Positions 1 to 7,997 of a stretch of DNA of 64,000 nucleotides are shown one piece after another. Each line of letters opens with the position of its first letter. Position 1 is the first letter of the stretch. Position numbers and translations under genes: made by a program. The DNA is from VBDM01 sp035499735 (GTDB taxonomy: Bacteria; Pseudomonadota; Gammaproteobacteria; Burkholderiales; SG8-39), in NCBI GenBank assembly GCA_035499735.1, contig DATJYC010000078.1, forward strand, positions 62,001 to 126,000, read 5' to 3'. The notes beneath the pieces are model-generated. The model made no database searches. It saw only the letters and a list, made by a program, of their open reading frames with translations, and was not told the DNA's origin.

Positions 1-887
1 TCCTCGGGCGTTCCGGTGACGATGTCGTTGCCGCCCTGGACCGCGATGCGCTCGTGCACGTCCGCGGCATGCATGGCGCGGATCGTCTCGGCGTTGAGCC
101 GGTCGACGACGCTCCTCGGCGTCCCGGCGGGCGCAAGCAGCCCCTGCCACTGCGAGATGTCGAAGCCCTTGATGCCCGCTTCCTGCATGGTCGGGACCTC
201 GGGCAGGCTGGAGGCGCGCTTCGCGCTCGACACCGCGAAAGCGCGCAGCTTTCCGGCGCGTATGTGCGGGACGGATGTGATGACGGTATCGAACATCATA
301 GAGAGCTGGCCGCCGAGGAGATCCGAGAGCGCCGGGGCGCTGCCCTTGTACGGGACGTGGGTGAGCTGCGTGCCGGTCGCGAGCGCGAACAGCTCCCCGG
401 AAAGGTGGTTGCCGCCGCCCACGCCGGTCGATCCGTACGATATTGCGCCAGGCTTCGCGCGCGCGGCGGCGACGATGTCGGCGATGCTCTTCCACGGGGA
501 GGACGCCAGCGCCACCAGCACGTACTGGTACACGGCGCATTCCGAGATCGGCGCGAAGTCCTTGACCGGATCGTAGGGCACGCCCTTGTAGAGGGTCGGG
601 TTCACCGTCAGCGGGCCGCTCGCGGTGATGAGCAGCGTGTAGCCGTCGGGCACCGACTTGGCGACGAAATCGGTGCCAATGCCGCCGTTCGCGCCGGCGC
701 GGTTCTCCACGACGAATGGCTGCCTGAGCGCGTCGCCCAGCTTCTGCGCGAGCGTGCGCCCCAGGATGTCGGCGTTGCCGCCGGCCGCGTAGGGGACGAC
801 GATGCGCACGGGCCTCGACGGATACTCCTGGGCGAGCGCCGCGGCGCACACGACCGCCGACGCAATGGCGGCGAGGGAGAATTTCAT
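1..887 (-). CDS. Bug/TctC family periplasmic solute-binding protein (partial)
   Basis: Periplasmic receptor of the Bug/TctC family, which binds carboxylates or other small solutes, in some cases for a tripartite tricarboxylate transporter. It reads leftward from the ATG at 885-887 and leaves the window at base 1, so about 295 of the usual 320 codons are present and the C-terminus is missing. The first 19 residues look like a Sec signal peptide ending in ALA before QEYPSRPVRIVV. The family blocks VENRAGANGG and VPDGYTLL follow. No TctA or TctB membrane gene is in the window, so its transport partner, if any, is elsewhere. It diverges from the RidA-like gene with a 48-base gap. The family is sure; the ligand is unknown. 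Confidence 0.9.
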   Translation of the reverse strand, partial: MKFSLAAIASAVVCAAALAQEYPSRPVRIVVPYAAGGNADILGRTLAQKLGDALRQPFVVENRAGANGGIGTDFVAKSVPDGYTLLITASGPLTVNPTLYKGVPYDPVKDFAPISECAVYQYVLVALASSPWKSIADIVAAARAKPGAISYGSTGVGGGNHLSGELFALATGTQLTHVPYKGSAPALSDLLGGQLSMMFDTVITSVPHIRAGKLRAFAVSSAKRASSLPEVPTMQEAGIKGFDISQWQGLLAPAGTPRSVVDRLNAETIRAMHAADVHERIAVQGGNDIVTGTPE

Positions 888-935
888 GGGTCGACAGGCT
901 ATCATATGCAGCGCGAGCGATACCGGGGGACGGCG

Positions 936-1346
936 ATGAGCGCGGACATCAAGATGATCAATCCCGAGACGATGGGCAAGCCCCTCGGCCAGTATTCGCA
1001 GATCGCCCGCGTGAAGGGCGGCGAGCTTGTCTTCATAGCGGGACAGCTCGCCACCGACAAGGCGGGCAACCTCGTCGGGGCGGACGATTTCGACGCCCAG
1101 TGCCGGCAGGTCTATGCGAACGTCGAGGCAGCGCTCAAGGCGGTCGGGGGAGGGTGGAAGAACGTCGTGCAGTTCACCACCTACCTCGTCCATTCCCAGG
1201 ACGTGCCCAAGCTGCGGGCGTTCCGCGCCCGCGAATTCGGCAAGTTCTTTCCGGATGGCGCCTATCCGCCCAACACGCTCCTCATCATCGACCGCCTGGT
1301 GGGCGAGCAGTATCTCCTCGAGGTGCAGACGGTGGCGGCGCTTTGA
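936..1346 (+). CDS. RidA/YjgF-YER057c-UK114 family protein
   Basis: A 136-residue, single-domain Rid family protein, the usual length. RidA itself hydrolyses reactive enamine/imine intermediates, but that activity depends on an arginine in the conserved C-terminal PxRS/T motif. Here the motif reads YPPNTLLI, with Asn113 in the arginine position, so classical deaminase activity is doubtful and a Rid4-7-like subgroup is more likely. I chose the ATG at 936; an in-frame ATG at 906 would add ten residues of non-family sequence. Its TGA overlaps the TTG start of the next Bug receptor. Position beside Bug and LigB-like genes suggests a role with a catabolic intermediate; this is inference. Confidence 0.85.
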   Translation: MSADIKMINPETMGKPLGQYSQIARVKGGELVFIAGQLATDKAGNLVGADDFDAQCRQVYANVEAALKAVGGGWKNVVQFTTYLVHSQDVPKLRAFRAREFGKFFPDGAYPPNTLLIIDRLVGEQYLLEVQTVAAL

Positions 1347-2296
1347 TCGGCAGGCTCATCCTTGCGGCGCTCGCACTCGCCGCGGTACAGGCTGTGGCGC
1401 AGCCCTATCCGCAGAAGCCGGTCCGGCTCATCGTACCGGCGCCCGCGGGCGGGCCCACCGACGTTCCCGCCCGGCTCATCGCCGACGGCCTGTCGAGCCT
1501 CGTTGGCCAGCGCTTCGTGGTCGAGAACCGCGTAGGCGCGGGCGGCCTGTTGGCGGGCGAGTACGTGGCGCGCTCGGCCCCCGACGGCTACACGCTGCTC
1601 TACGCCAATACGAGCGTGCTAGCGGTGAATCCCGCGCTCCAGGGCGCGAACATGCCCTACGATCCTGCGAAGGCGTTCTCGCCGGTCGGGTTCGTGTCCA
1701 ACTCGCCGCAGCTCCTGGTCGCCAATCCCAGGGTGCCTTACCGCTCGGTGCAGGAGCTGGTCGCCTGGGCAAAGGCGCATCCGGGCAAGCTGAATTTCGC
1801 CACCGCCGGGGTCGGCACCCTGCCGCATCTCACGTACGAATTGTTCAAGATGGAGACCGGGATCGACGCGCTCAACGTTCCGTATTCGGGCGGAGGGCCC
1901 GCGCTGACCGCGGTGATCGCCGGGCAGGCCGACGTCCTGTTCGACCTGTTCAGCCCCAGGGTGAAGACGGGCGAGGTCCGCGCGATCGCCATCACGGGCG
2001 CCGAGCGCAACGCCGATCTGCCCGACGTCCCGACGCTCGCAGAGAGCGGCTACCCGGCGGTGACCTCGACCTCGGGGACGGGCATCGTCGCGCCCGCGGG
2101 CATACCGAAGGACATCGTCGCGATGCTCAACGCGAAGCTGAACGAGCTCATCGAGCGTCCCGCGACCAAGGCCAAGATGAAGTCCTTCGGACTGGTGCCC
2201 AAGAGCGGCATGCCCGAGGAGTTCGCCGCGTGGGCGTCGCGCGAGCGCGAGCGCTGGACCCGCGTCGTCAAGGTTTCGGGCGCGAAGCCCGACTGA
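1343..2296 (+). CDS. Bug/TctC family periplasmic solute-binding protein
   Basis: Second Bug/TctC receptor, 317 residues from a TTG at 1343 that overlaps the stop of the RidA-like gene. A hydrophobic signal peptide covers residues 1-19, ending AVA before QPYPQKPVRLIV. The typical blocks VENRVGAGG, PDGYTLLYAN, MPYDPAKAFSPVG and NVPYSGGGPALT are all present. No upstream ATG in frame gives a better signal peptide, so the TTG start is preferred although not certain. It lies one base before the LigB-type dioxygenase gene, so the receptor probably supplies that enzyme's substrate or a precursor. The ligand cannot be read from sequence. Confidence 0.9.
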   Translation: MIGRLILAALALAAVQAVAQPYPQKPVRLIVPAPAGGPTDVPARLIADGLSSLVGQRFVVENRVGAGGLLAGEYVARSAPDGYTLLYANTSVLAVNPALQGANMPYDPAKAFSPVGFVSNSPQLLVANPRVPYRSVQELVAWAKAHPGKLNFATAGVGTLPHLTYELFKMETGIDALNVPYSGGGPALTAVIAGQADVLFDLFSPRVKTGEVRAIAITGAERNADLPDVPTLAESGYPAVTSTSGTGIVAPAGIPKDIVAMLNAKLNELIERPATKAKMKSFGLVPKSGMPEEFAAWASRERERWTRVVKVSGAKPD

Positions 2297-2297
2297 C

Positions 2298-3305
2298 ATG
2301 GCCAGGCTCGCCGCCGCCTTCGGATCCTCCCACAGCGTGATGCTCGCGGCCGAGCTGCAGGACTGGCTGCGCGGCTTCCGGCAGAGCGACCTGCGCATGA
2401 AGTATTACGACGGCGAGGGAAGGCCCCGCTCCTACCAGGACGTGCTCGCGCGGGCGCCTGCGAACATCGCCGAGCTGGTCTCCGACGACGCCGTCACCGC
2501 GCGCTACCACGAAGTGCACGAGGCGATGAAGCGCATGCGCCGGGAGATCGCGGATGCGCGCCTGGACGCGCTGGTGATCGTCGGCGACGACCAGCACGAG
2601 CTGTTCCAGGACCAGCACATGCCCTCGATCGGGATCTACTACGGCGAGAGCATCCGCAACGCCGCGCGCGCGAACGCGAAGCGCTTCAGCTGGCCCGAGG
2701 AGTGGTACAACCGCGCGCAGATGCGTCGCTACGAGGACGACGCGGACGCCGACTATCCCTGCCACAAGGCGCTCGCGCTCAGGCTGATCGAAGGCCTGAT
2801 CGAGCGCGAGTTCGACATCGCCGCGGTCGCAGGGCTCGGCGACGCGCAGAGCGAGGGCCACGCCTATTCCTTCGTCCACCGGTGGTACCTCAAGGGCGAC
2901 GGCGCGCGCATGCTCCCCGTCGTTCCGATCTTCCTGAACACCTACAATCCGCCCAATCCTCCGCTGCCGAAGCGCTGCGTGCGCTTCGGAAAGGCGCTGC
3001 GCGAGCTGCTCGAGGCCTATCCCGAGGATCTGCGCATCGGCGTGCTCGCCTCGGGAGGCCTCAGCCATTTCGTCGTCGAGGAGGACCTGGACCACTCGGT
3101 GATCGCGGCACTGAAGAAGAAGGACCTCGACTTCCTCGCCGGACTCGATCCCAGGCGCCTGAAAGCCGGGAGCTCCGAGATCCGCAACTGGATCGTTGTC
3201 GCGAGCGCCGCGACCCACCTCGATCTGAAGTGGATTTCCTATACGCCGTCCTACCGCACGCCCGCCGGGACCGGAATCGGCCTGGGGTTCGCGAGCTGGA
3301 GCTAG
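2298..3305 (+). CDS. Class III extradiol ring-cleavage dioxygenase, LigB-type catalytic subunit
   Basis: A 335-residue protein of the LigB superfamily, non-haem Fe(II) enzymes that open catecholic rings (protocatechuate, gallate and similar) by extradiol cleavage. Metal ligands can be placed by analogy with LigB: His12 (SSHS), His100 (DDQH) and Glu294 (SSEIRNW). The catalytic histidine of the GGLSH motif is His257. It is longer than a typical LigB beta chain (about 280-300), mainly through an insertion between His12 and His100. No LigA-type small subunit is encoded beside it, unlike the second copy at 10679-11515. The MetE-like gene follows after 2 bases. The fold and reaction type are confident; the substrate is unknown. 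Confidence 0.85.
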   Translation: MARLAAAFGSSHSVMLAAELQDWLRGFRQSDLRMKYYDGEGRPRSYQDVLARAPANIAELVSDDAVTARYHEVHEAMKRMRREIADARLDALVIVGDDQHELFQDQHMPSIGIYYGESIRNAARANAKRFSWPEEWYNRAQMRRYEDDADADYPCHKALALRLIEGLIEREFDIAAVAGLGDAQSEGHAYSFVHRWYLKGDGARMLPVVPIFLNTYNPPNPPLPKRCVRFGKALRELLEAYPEDLRIGVLASGGLSHFVVEEDLDHSVIAALKKKDLDFLAGLDPRRLKAGSSEIRNWIVVASAATHLDLKWISYTPSYRTPAGTGIGLGFASWS

Positions 3306-3307
3306 CC

Positions 3308-4438
3308 GTGGGCCCGTTCCGCGCCGACCAGGTCGGCAGCCTGCTGCGCGCGCCCGAGCTGCGCGAGGCGCACGAGAAGTCGCTGCAGGGACAGTACGGG
3401 CCGGCGGCGCTGCGCGAGCTGCAGGACCGCTGTATCCGCGACGTCATCCGCATGCAGGAGTCGGTGGGCCTGCACGCGATCACCGACGGCGAGTACCGGC
3501 GTACCTCGTTCCACGCCGACTTCATCGAGAAGCTCGACGGAGCGAAGGCGGCCGGGCGGCTCGACGTGAAGGACACGGTGAGCGGCTTCGACCGCAAGAA
3601 GGAGGAGAGCGGCAAGCCCTTCGCGCCGCGCGCCTTCGCGATCACCGGCAAGCTGCGCCACGCGCGCCCGATCGAGGTGGAAAACTTCCTCTTCGTGAAG
3701 GCGAACACCGCGCGCACTCCGAAGCAGACGATGCCGTCGCCGACCATGCTCCTTCGCGGAGGACGCGCGGCCGTCAGCGTCGACGCGTACCCGGACCTCG
3801 AGGAGCTGCACACCGACATCGCGAAGGTCTACCGGGAAGAGCTGCGCCAGCTTGGCGAGGCCGGCTGCCGCTACGTGCAGCTCGACGACACCAATTTCGC
3901 CTTCCTGTGCGATCCCAAGCTCGCCGAGACCTACCGGCGCGACGGCTACGACCTCGCCCGCCTGCCCGGCCGGTTCGCCGACCTGATCAACGCGGCGATC
4001 GCCGGCCGCCCCGCGGGGATGACCGTCGGGATCCACGTTTGCCGCGGCAATTCGGTGGGGCAGTGGGCGGCGCGCGGAGGCTACGAGCCCGTCGCCGAGG
4101 TGCTGCTGACCCGGGTGAACGCCGACGCCTTTTTCCTCGAGTACGACGACGAGCGTTCCGGCGGTTTCGAGCCGCTGCGCTTCCTGCCAAGGGGCTCGTC
4201 GAAGCGCGTGGTGCTTGGCCTCGTCAGCACCAAGGTGCCGGAGCTGGAGTCGAAGGACGCGCTCAAGCGGCGCATCGACGCCGCGGCAAAATACGTGCCG
4301 ATCGAGAACCTCTGCGTCAGCCCGCAATGCGGCTTCGCGAGCACGTTCCGCGGAAATCCGGTCTCGGAGGATGTGCAGCGCCGCAAGCTCGAGCGCGTCG
4401 TCGAGGTCGCGACCGAAGTGTGGGGCTCGGCGAGATAA
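3308..4438 (+). CDS. MetE-like zinc methyltransferase (C-terminal half only)
   Basis: A 376-residue protein matching only the C-terminal catalytic barrel of cobalamin-independent methionine synthase; full MetE is about 750 residues. Zinc ligands are in place: His243 and Cys245 (HVC), Glu278 (LEYDD) and Cys341 (PQCGF). The N-terminal folate-binding half is absent, so it may use a methyl donor other than methyltetrahydrofolate polyglutamate, or may demethylate a catabolic substrate. It starts at a GTG two bases after the dioxygenase stop, so the two are almost certainly co-translated. A second, diverged copy is paired with a LigAB dioxygenase at 9648-11789. Other short MetE relatives (core-MetE/MesA-D families) make methionine, which is the main alternative. 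Confidence 0.8.
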   Translation: MGPFRADQVGSLLRAPELREAHEKSLQGQYGPAALRELQDRCIRDVIRMQESVGLHAITDGEYRRTSFHADFIEKLDGAKAAGRLDVKDTVSGFDRKKEESGKPFAPRAFAITGKLRHARPIEVENFLFVKANTARTPKQTMPSPTMLLRGGRAAVSVDAYPDLEELHTDIAKVYREELRQLGEAGCRYVQLDDTNFAFLCDPKLAETYRRDGYDLARLPGRFADLINAAIAGRPAGMTVGIHVCRGNSVGQWAARGGYEPVAEVLLTRVNADAFFLEYDDERSGGFEPLRFLPRGSSKRVVLGLVSTKVPELESKDALKRRIDAAAKYVPIENLCVSPQCGFASTFRGNPVSEDVQRRKLERVVEVATEVWGSAR

Positions 4439-4505
4439 GCCGCCGCTAAAGTACTTTCAATCGCAATGCCTTATCGGACTTGCTTCAGGAACAACTTCTT
4501 CAGCC

Positions 4506-4534
4506 TTGTACTCGCTTCGCACCCGGTGTAGATT
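4506..4534 (+). promoter_or_regulatory. Putative sigma-70 promoter for the diguanylate cyclase gene
   Basis: TTGTAC at 4506-4511 and TAGATT at 4529-4534 are separated by 17 bases. Transcription would begin near 4541, about 27 bases before the ATG at 4568. It lies in the 129-base gap after the MetE-like gene, so the cyclase can be expressed independently. Confidence 0.5.
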
Positions 4535-4567
4535 GTCGCTCCCCGTCGTCCGATAGCGAATACGAAA

Positions 4568-5620
4568 ATGGCCGCTGAGCAATCAGGGAGCGCGGTCGCG
4601 CGGCGCCAGTCCTCCGGGGCCGAGGAGAGCGCGCGGCTTTCCGCGCTCCGCGGCTACTGCGTGCTTGACACCGGGCGGGAAGCGCGTTTCGATGACCTGA
4701 CCTGCCTCGCGGCCAAGATCTGCGAGACGCCGCTGTCGCTGGTGAGCCTGGTCGACACGAGCAGGCTGTTCTTCAAGTCGGCCCACGGCATGGACATCCG
4801 CGAGGTCCCATACCCCGATTTCTTCTGCGGGCACGCGATCCGCCAGCGCGACGTCTTCATCGTGCCCGACGCCTTCGAGGATCTGCGCTTTGCCGCCCAT
4901 CCGCTGGTCGCCGGCTCGCCGCGCATACGCTTCTACGCGGGAGCGCCCCTGGTCACTCCGCAGGACCACGCTCTCGGCACGCTGTGCGTGGCCGACTTCG
5001 TGCCCCGCCAGCTCGACGCAAGGCAGCTCGACACGCTGCGCATCCTCGCGCGGCAGGCCATGTGCCAGCTCGACCTGAACCTGCAAGCGATGCGGGACCC
5101 GCTCACCGGGCTGTACAACCGGCGCCAGCTCGAGGAGAGCCTGCACCGCGAGGTCCTGCGCGCGCGCCGCGTCGGCGCGCCGGTCGGGGTCATGGCCATC
5201 GACGTGGATCACTTCAAGAGGGTGAACGACACCCTGGGACACGAGACCGGCGACAGCGCGCTGCGCGGAGTCGCCGAGGAGCTCGCGTCGTGCGTGCGCG
5301 AAGAGGATATTGCTTGCCGGGCCGGCGGGGAGGAGTTCGTCATCATTCTTCCGGGGACGGGGAAGACGGCGCTGCGCTCGCGCGCCGAAGCGGTGCGCAG
5401 GACGATAGAGCAGGCGAGCATTCTCGCGGGCGACGGGACGCTCAAGCTCACCGTCTCGATAGGGCTGGCGAGCTTCCCTGCCTACGGGGACAGCGTGCAG
5501 GCCGTCCTGCGCGCCGCGGACATCGCCCTCTACAAGGCGAAGTCCGCCGGGCGGAACCGCGTCGTCATGTGCACGCCGGGCAGCCTGCGCTCGCCCTCGT
5601 CCTCGGTCAAAGCGGCGTAG
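4568..5620 (+). CDS. GAF-GGDEF diguanylate cyclase
   Basis: Cytoplasmic 350-residue signalling enzyme: an N-terminal GAF sensor domain (about residues 25-170) joined to a GGDEF domain (about 175-335). The active-site loop is GGEEF at residues 253-257, a functional variant, so it should condense two GTP to cyclic di-GMP. An RxxD inhibitory site, REED at 244-247, lies exactly five residues before it, implying product feedback inhibition. The DPLTGLYNRR and DVDHFKRVND motifs are intact. There is no membrane segment. The GAF ligand is unknown. The gene stands alone between the two catabolic blocks with its own promoter-like sequence. Confidence 0.93.
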   Translation: MAAEQSGSAVARRQSSGAEESARLSALRGYCVLDTGREARFDDLTCLAAKICETPLSLVSLVDTSRLFFKSAHGMDIREVPYPDFFCGHAIRQRDVFIVPDAFEDLRFAAHPLVAGSPRIRFYAGAPLVTPQDHALGTLCVADFVPRQLDARQLDTLRILARQAMCQLDLNLQAMRDPLTGLYNRRQLEESLHREVLRARRVGAPVGVMAIDVDHFKRVNDTLGHETGDSALRGVAEELASCVREEDIACRAGGEEFVIILPGTGKTALRSRAEAVRRTIEQASILAGDGTLKLTVSIGLASFPAYGDSVQAVLRAADIALYKAKSAGRNRVVMCTPGSLRSPSSSVKAA

Positions 5621-5699
5621 AATTCCGCATCCGTCTCCAAACGTTCGATAGCCGGGTAGCCCCCGAGCGTTTCGATTTGCATCTTCCGGGGGTACGCAG

Positions 5700-7997
5700 A
5701 TGACTGCGGTATTCAAGGGCCGGCGCGAGGATCCGAGGCTGGTCACAGGACAGGGGAAATACACCTCCGACTGGAATCTCCCCGGCCAGCTGTACGCCTC
5801 CTTCCTGCGCTCGGATCGCGCCCATGCCGAGATCGCGTCGATCGACACGCGCGAGGCGGCGAAATCCCCCGGCGTGGTCGCGGTGTTCACCGGCGCGGAC
5901 ACGGCGAAAGCGGGCTTCAAGTCCACGCCCAACATCGCTCGCTATCCCGGCCGCGGCGGCGCCGGCATCAAGGTGCCGCACCGCGACGGACTCGCGAACG
6001 GGCGCGTGCGCTTCGTCGGACAGGAAGTCGCGCTGGTGGTGGCGGATTCCGCAGCCGCCGCGCAGGACGCGGCCGAGAGGATCGAGGTCGACTACCGCGA
6101 TCTTCCGGTCGTCGTGGACGCGCAGGCCGCGCTCTCGGCCGGAGCCGAGCAGCTCTACCCGGACATTCCCGGCAACCTGTGCTTCGACTACGAGTATGGC
6201 GACGAGGCGAAGACGGCCGCGGCCTTCGCGCGCGCGGCGCACGTGACCCGCGTCGAGCTCGACAGTCAGCGCATGGTCGGCAACCCGATGGAGCCCAAGG
6301 CCTGCCTTGCGGCCTACGATCCGAAGACCGACCGCTACGATCTCTACACGAGCTCGCAGGGGCTGACGCTGATGCGCGGAAGCGCGAGCGGTATCACTGG
6401 GATCCCCGCGGAGAAGATCATGGTCCACGCCCAGGACGTGGGCGGGGGATTCGGCATCCGCTCGGACGCTTACAGCGAGTATTGCGTGGCAATGCTCGCC
6501 GCGAAGGAGCTGGGGCGGCCGGTGAAGTGGACGTCGACGCGCTCCGAGACTTTCGTGTCGGACTATCACGGCCGCGCGGCCAGGCTGGTCGGGGAGCTCG
6601 CCCTCGACGCGCAGGGGAACTTCCTGGCGATCCGCATCAATTGGTTCGTGAACATGGGCGCTTACCTGTCTTCTCCGGGCGCGCTCATCAATACCCTCCC
6701 GCCGGGCCTGCACGCCGTGAATCTGTACCGCATCCCCGTGATGTACGGCCGGCACCGCCTCGCGTTGACCAACACCACGCCGACCACGGCTTACCGCGGC
6801 GCGGGGCGTCCCAACGTGTGCTATCTCGCGGAGCGCCTCGTCGAGGAGGCGGCGCGCGAGATGAAGATCGACCGCGTCGAGCTGCGCCGGCGCAACCTCA
6901 TCCCGAAGGAAGCGTTTCCCTACCAGACGCCTCACCCCCATTCGGTCTACGACAGCGGCGACCCGCCAGGCCTGCTCGAGGACGCGCTTGCGAAGGGCGA
7001 ATGGAAAACGTTCGAAGCGCGCCGCGCCGAAGCGAGGAAGCGCGGGATGCTCCGCGGCATCGGCTGTGCGGTGTTCGTCGAGCCCGCGGGCGCCGGCGCC
7101 GCCCCCAAGGAAGAGGCGATGATCAAGTTCGGCGAGTCCGGCAACGCGCTGCTGTACTCGATGGCGGGGCCCTCGGGCCAGGGACACGAGACCGTCTACC
7201 CCGAGGTGGTGGGCGAGGCGCTCGGCATGGATCCCGAGAAGATCACGCTGCGCGCCAGCGATCCCGACGGGCCGATGCTCGTGGGCGAAGGGACGATAGG
7301 CTCGCGCTCGATGATGGCGCACGGCGGCTCGCTGCTCGTGGCGGCGCGCGAGGTGGTGAAGAAGGGCACGGCGCTCGCCGCAAAGGACCTGGAAGTCGCC
7401 CCGACCGACCTGGAATTCAGGCAGGGCCGGTTCCGCGTGAAGGGGACCGACATCTCGGTCGGCATCGAGGATCTCGCGAGGAAGCACCCGGGACAGCTCG
7501 ACTCGAGCGGCGAGATTCCGCTGCCGCGCTCCTTCCCGACGGGCGCGCACGTCGCGGAAGTGGAGGTCGACCCGGAGACCGGCGTCGTCCGCATCCTGCG
7601 CTACACGGCGGTCGACGACTGCGGCAGGGTCATCAACCCCATTCTCCTAGATGGACAATTGCACGGCGGCATCGCGCAAGGAATAGGGCAGGCGATGGGC
7701 GAGCACGCGATCTACGACAAGGCCAGCGGCCAGCTGCTCACCGGCACCTTCATGGATTACGAGATGCCGCGCGCCGACGGCATGCCGGACATCCGCCTGT
7801 ACGACCGCTCCATACCGTCGCCCGGCAATCCTCTCGGGGTGAAGGGCGCGGGAGAAGCCGGGACAACGGGTGCGGTGCCCGCGGTGGCGAACGCCGTCGT
7901 CGACGCGCTGCGCCATCTGGGGATCGACACCCTGGATTTCCCGTACACGCCGGACCGCGTGTGGCACGCCATCCACGCGGCGAAGGGGAGAGGTTAG
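5700..7997 (+). CDS. Xanthine dehydrogenase/CO dehydrogenase family molybdenum-binding subunit
   Basis: Large subunit (765 residues) of the molybdenum hydroxylase family, which hydroxylates aromatic heterocycles, aldehydes or purines, or oxidises CO. The cofactor motifs are present: QDVGGGFG at 245-252, TAYRGAGRPN near 363-372, SGQGHET, and the catalytic glutamate loop KGAGEAG with Glu719. The loop before AYRGAGR lacks the cysteine signature of form I CO dehydrogenase, so a general hydroxylase is likelier. No FAD subunit (CoxM type) or [2Fe-2S] subunit (CoxS type) lies beside it, which is unusual. A purine-rich GGGGG sits 10 bases before the ATG. Its stop overlaps, tail to tail, the stop of the phosphatase gene on the other strand. 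Confidence 0.9.
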   Translation: MTAVFKGRREDPRLVTGQGKYTSDWNLPGQLYASFLRSDRAHAEIASIDTREAAKSPGVVAVFTGADTAKAGFKSTPNIARYPGRGGAGIKVPHRDGLANGRVRFVGQEVALVVADSAAAAQDAAERIEVDYRDLPVVVDAQAALSAGAEQLYPDIPGNLCFDYEYGDEAKTAAAFARAAHVTRVELDSQRMVGNPMEPKACLAAYDPKTDRYDLYTSSQGLTLMRGSASGITGIPAEKIMVHAQDVGGGFGIRSDAYSEYCVAMLAAKELGRPVKWTSTRSETFVSDYHGRAARLVGELALDAQGNFLAIRINWFVNMGAYLSSPGALINTLPPGLHAVNLYRIPVMYGRHRLALTNTTPTTAYRGAGRPNVCYLAERLVEEAAREMKIDRVELRRRNLIPKEAFPYQTPHPHSVYDSGDPPGLLEDALAKGEWKTFEARRAEARKRGMLRGIGCAVFVEPAGAGAAPKEEAMIKFGESGNALLYSMAGPSGQGHETVYPEVVGEALGMDPEKITLRASDPDGPMLVGEGTIGSRSMMAHGGSLLVAAREVVKKGTALAAKDLEVAPTDLEFRQGRFRVKGTDISVGIEDLARKHPGQLDSSGEIPLPRSFPTGAHVAEVEVDPETGVVRILRYTAVDDCGRVINPILLDGQLHGGIAQGIGQAMGEHAIYDKASGQLLTGTFMDYEMPRADGMPDIRLYDRSIPSPGNPLGVKGAGEAGTTGAVPAVANAVVDALRHLGIDTLDFPYTPDRVWHAIHAAKGRG

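Noticed and set aside
5638..5672. Imperfect inverted repeat before the molybdenum hydroxylase gene
   Set aside because: The stem needs a G-U pair and a 17-base loop with no U-run; too weak to list as a regulatory element.
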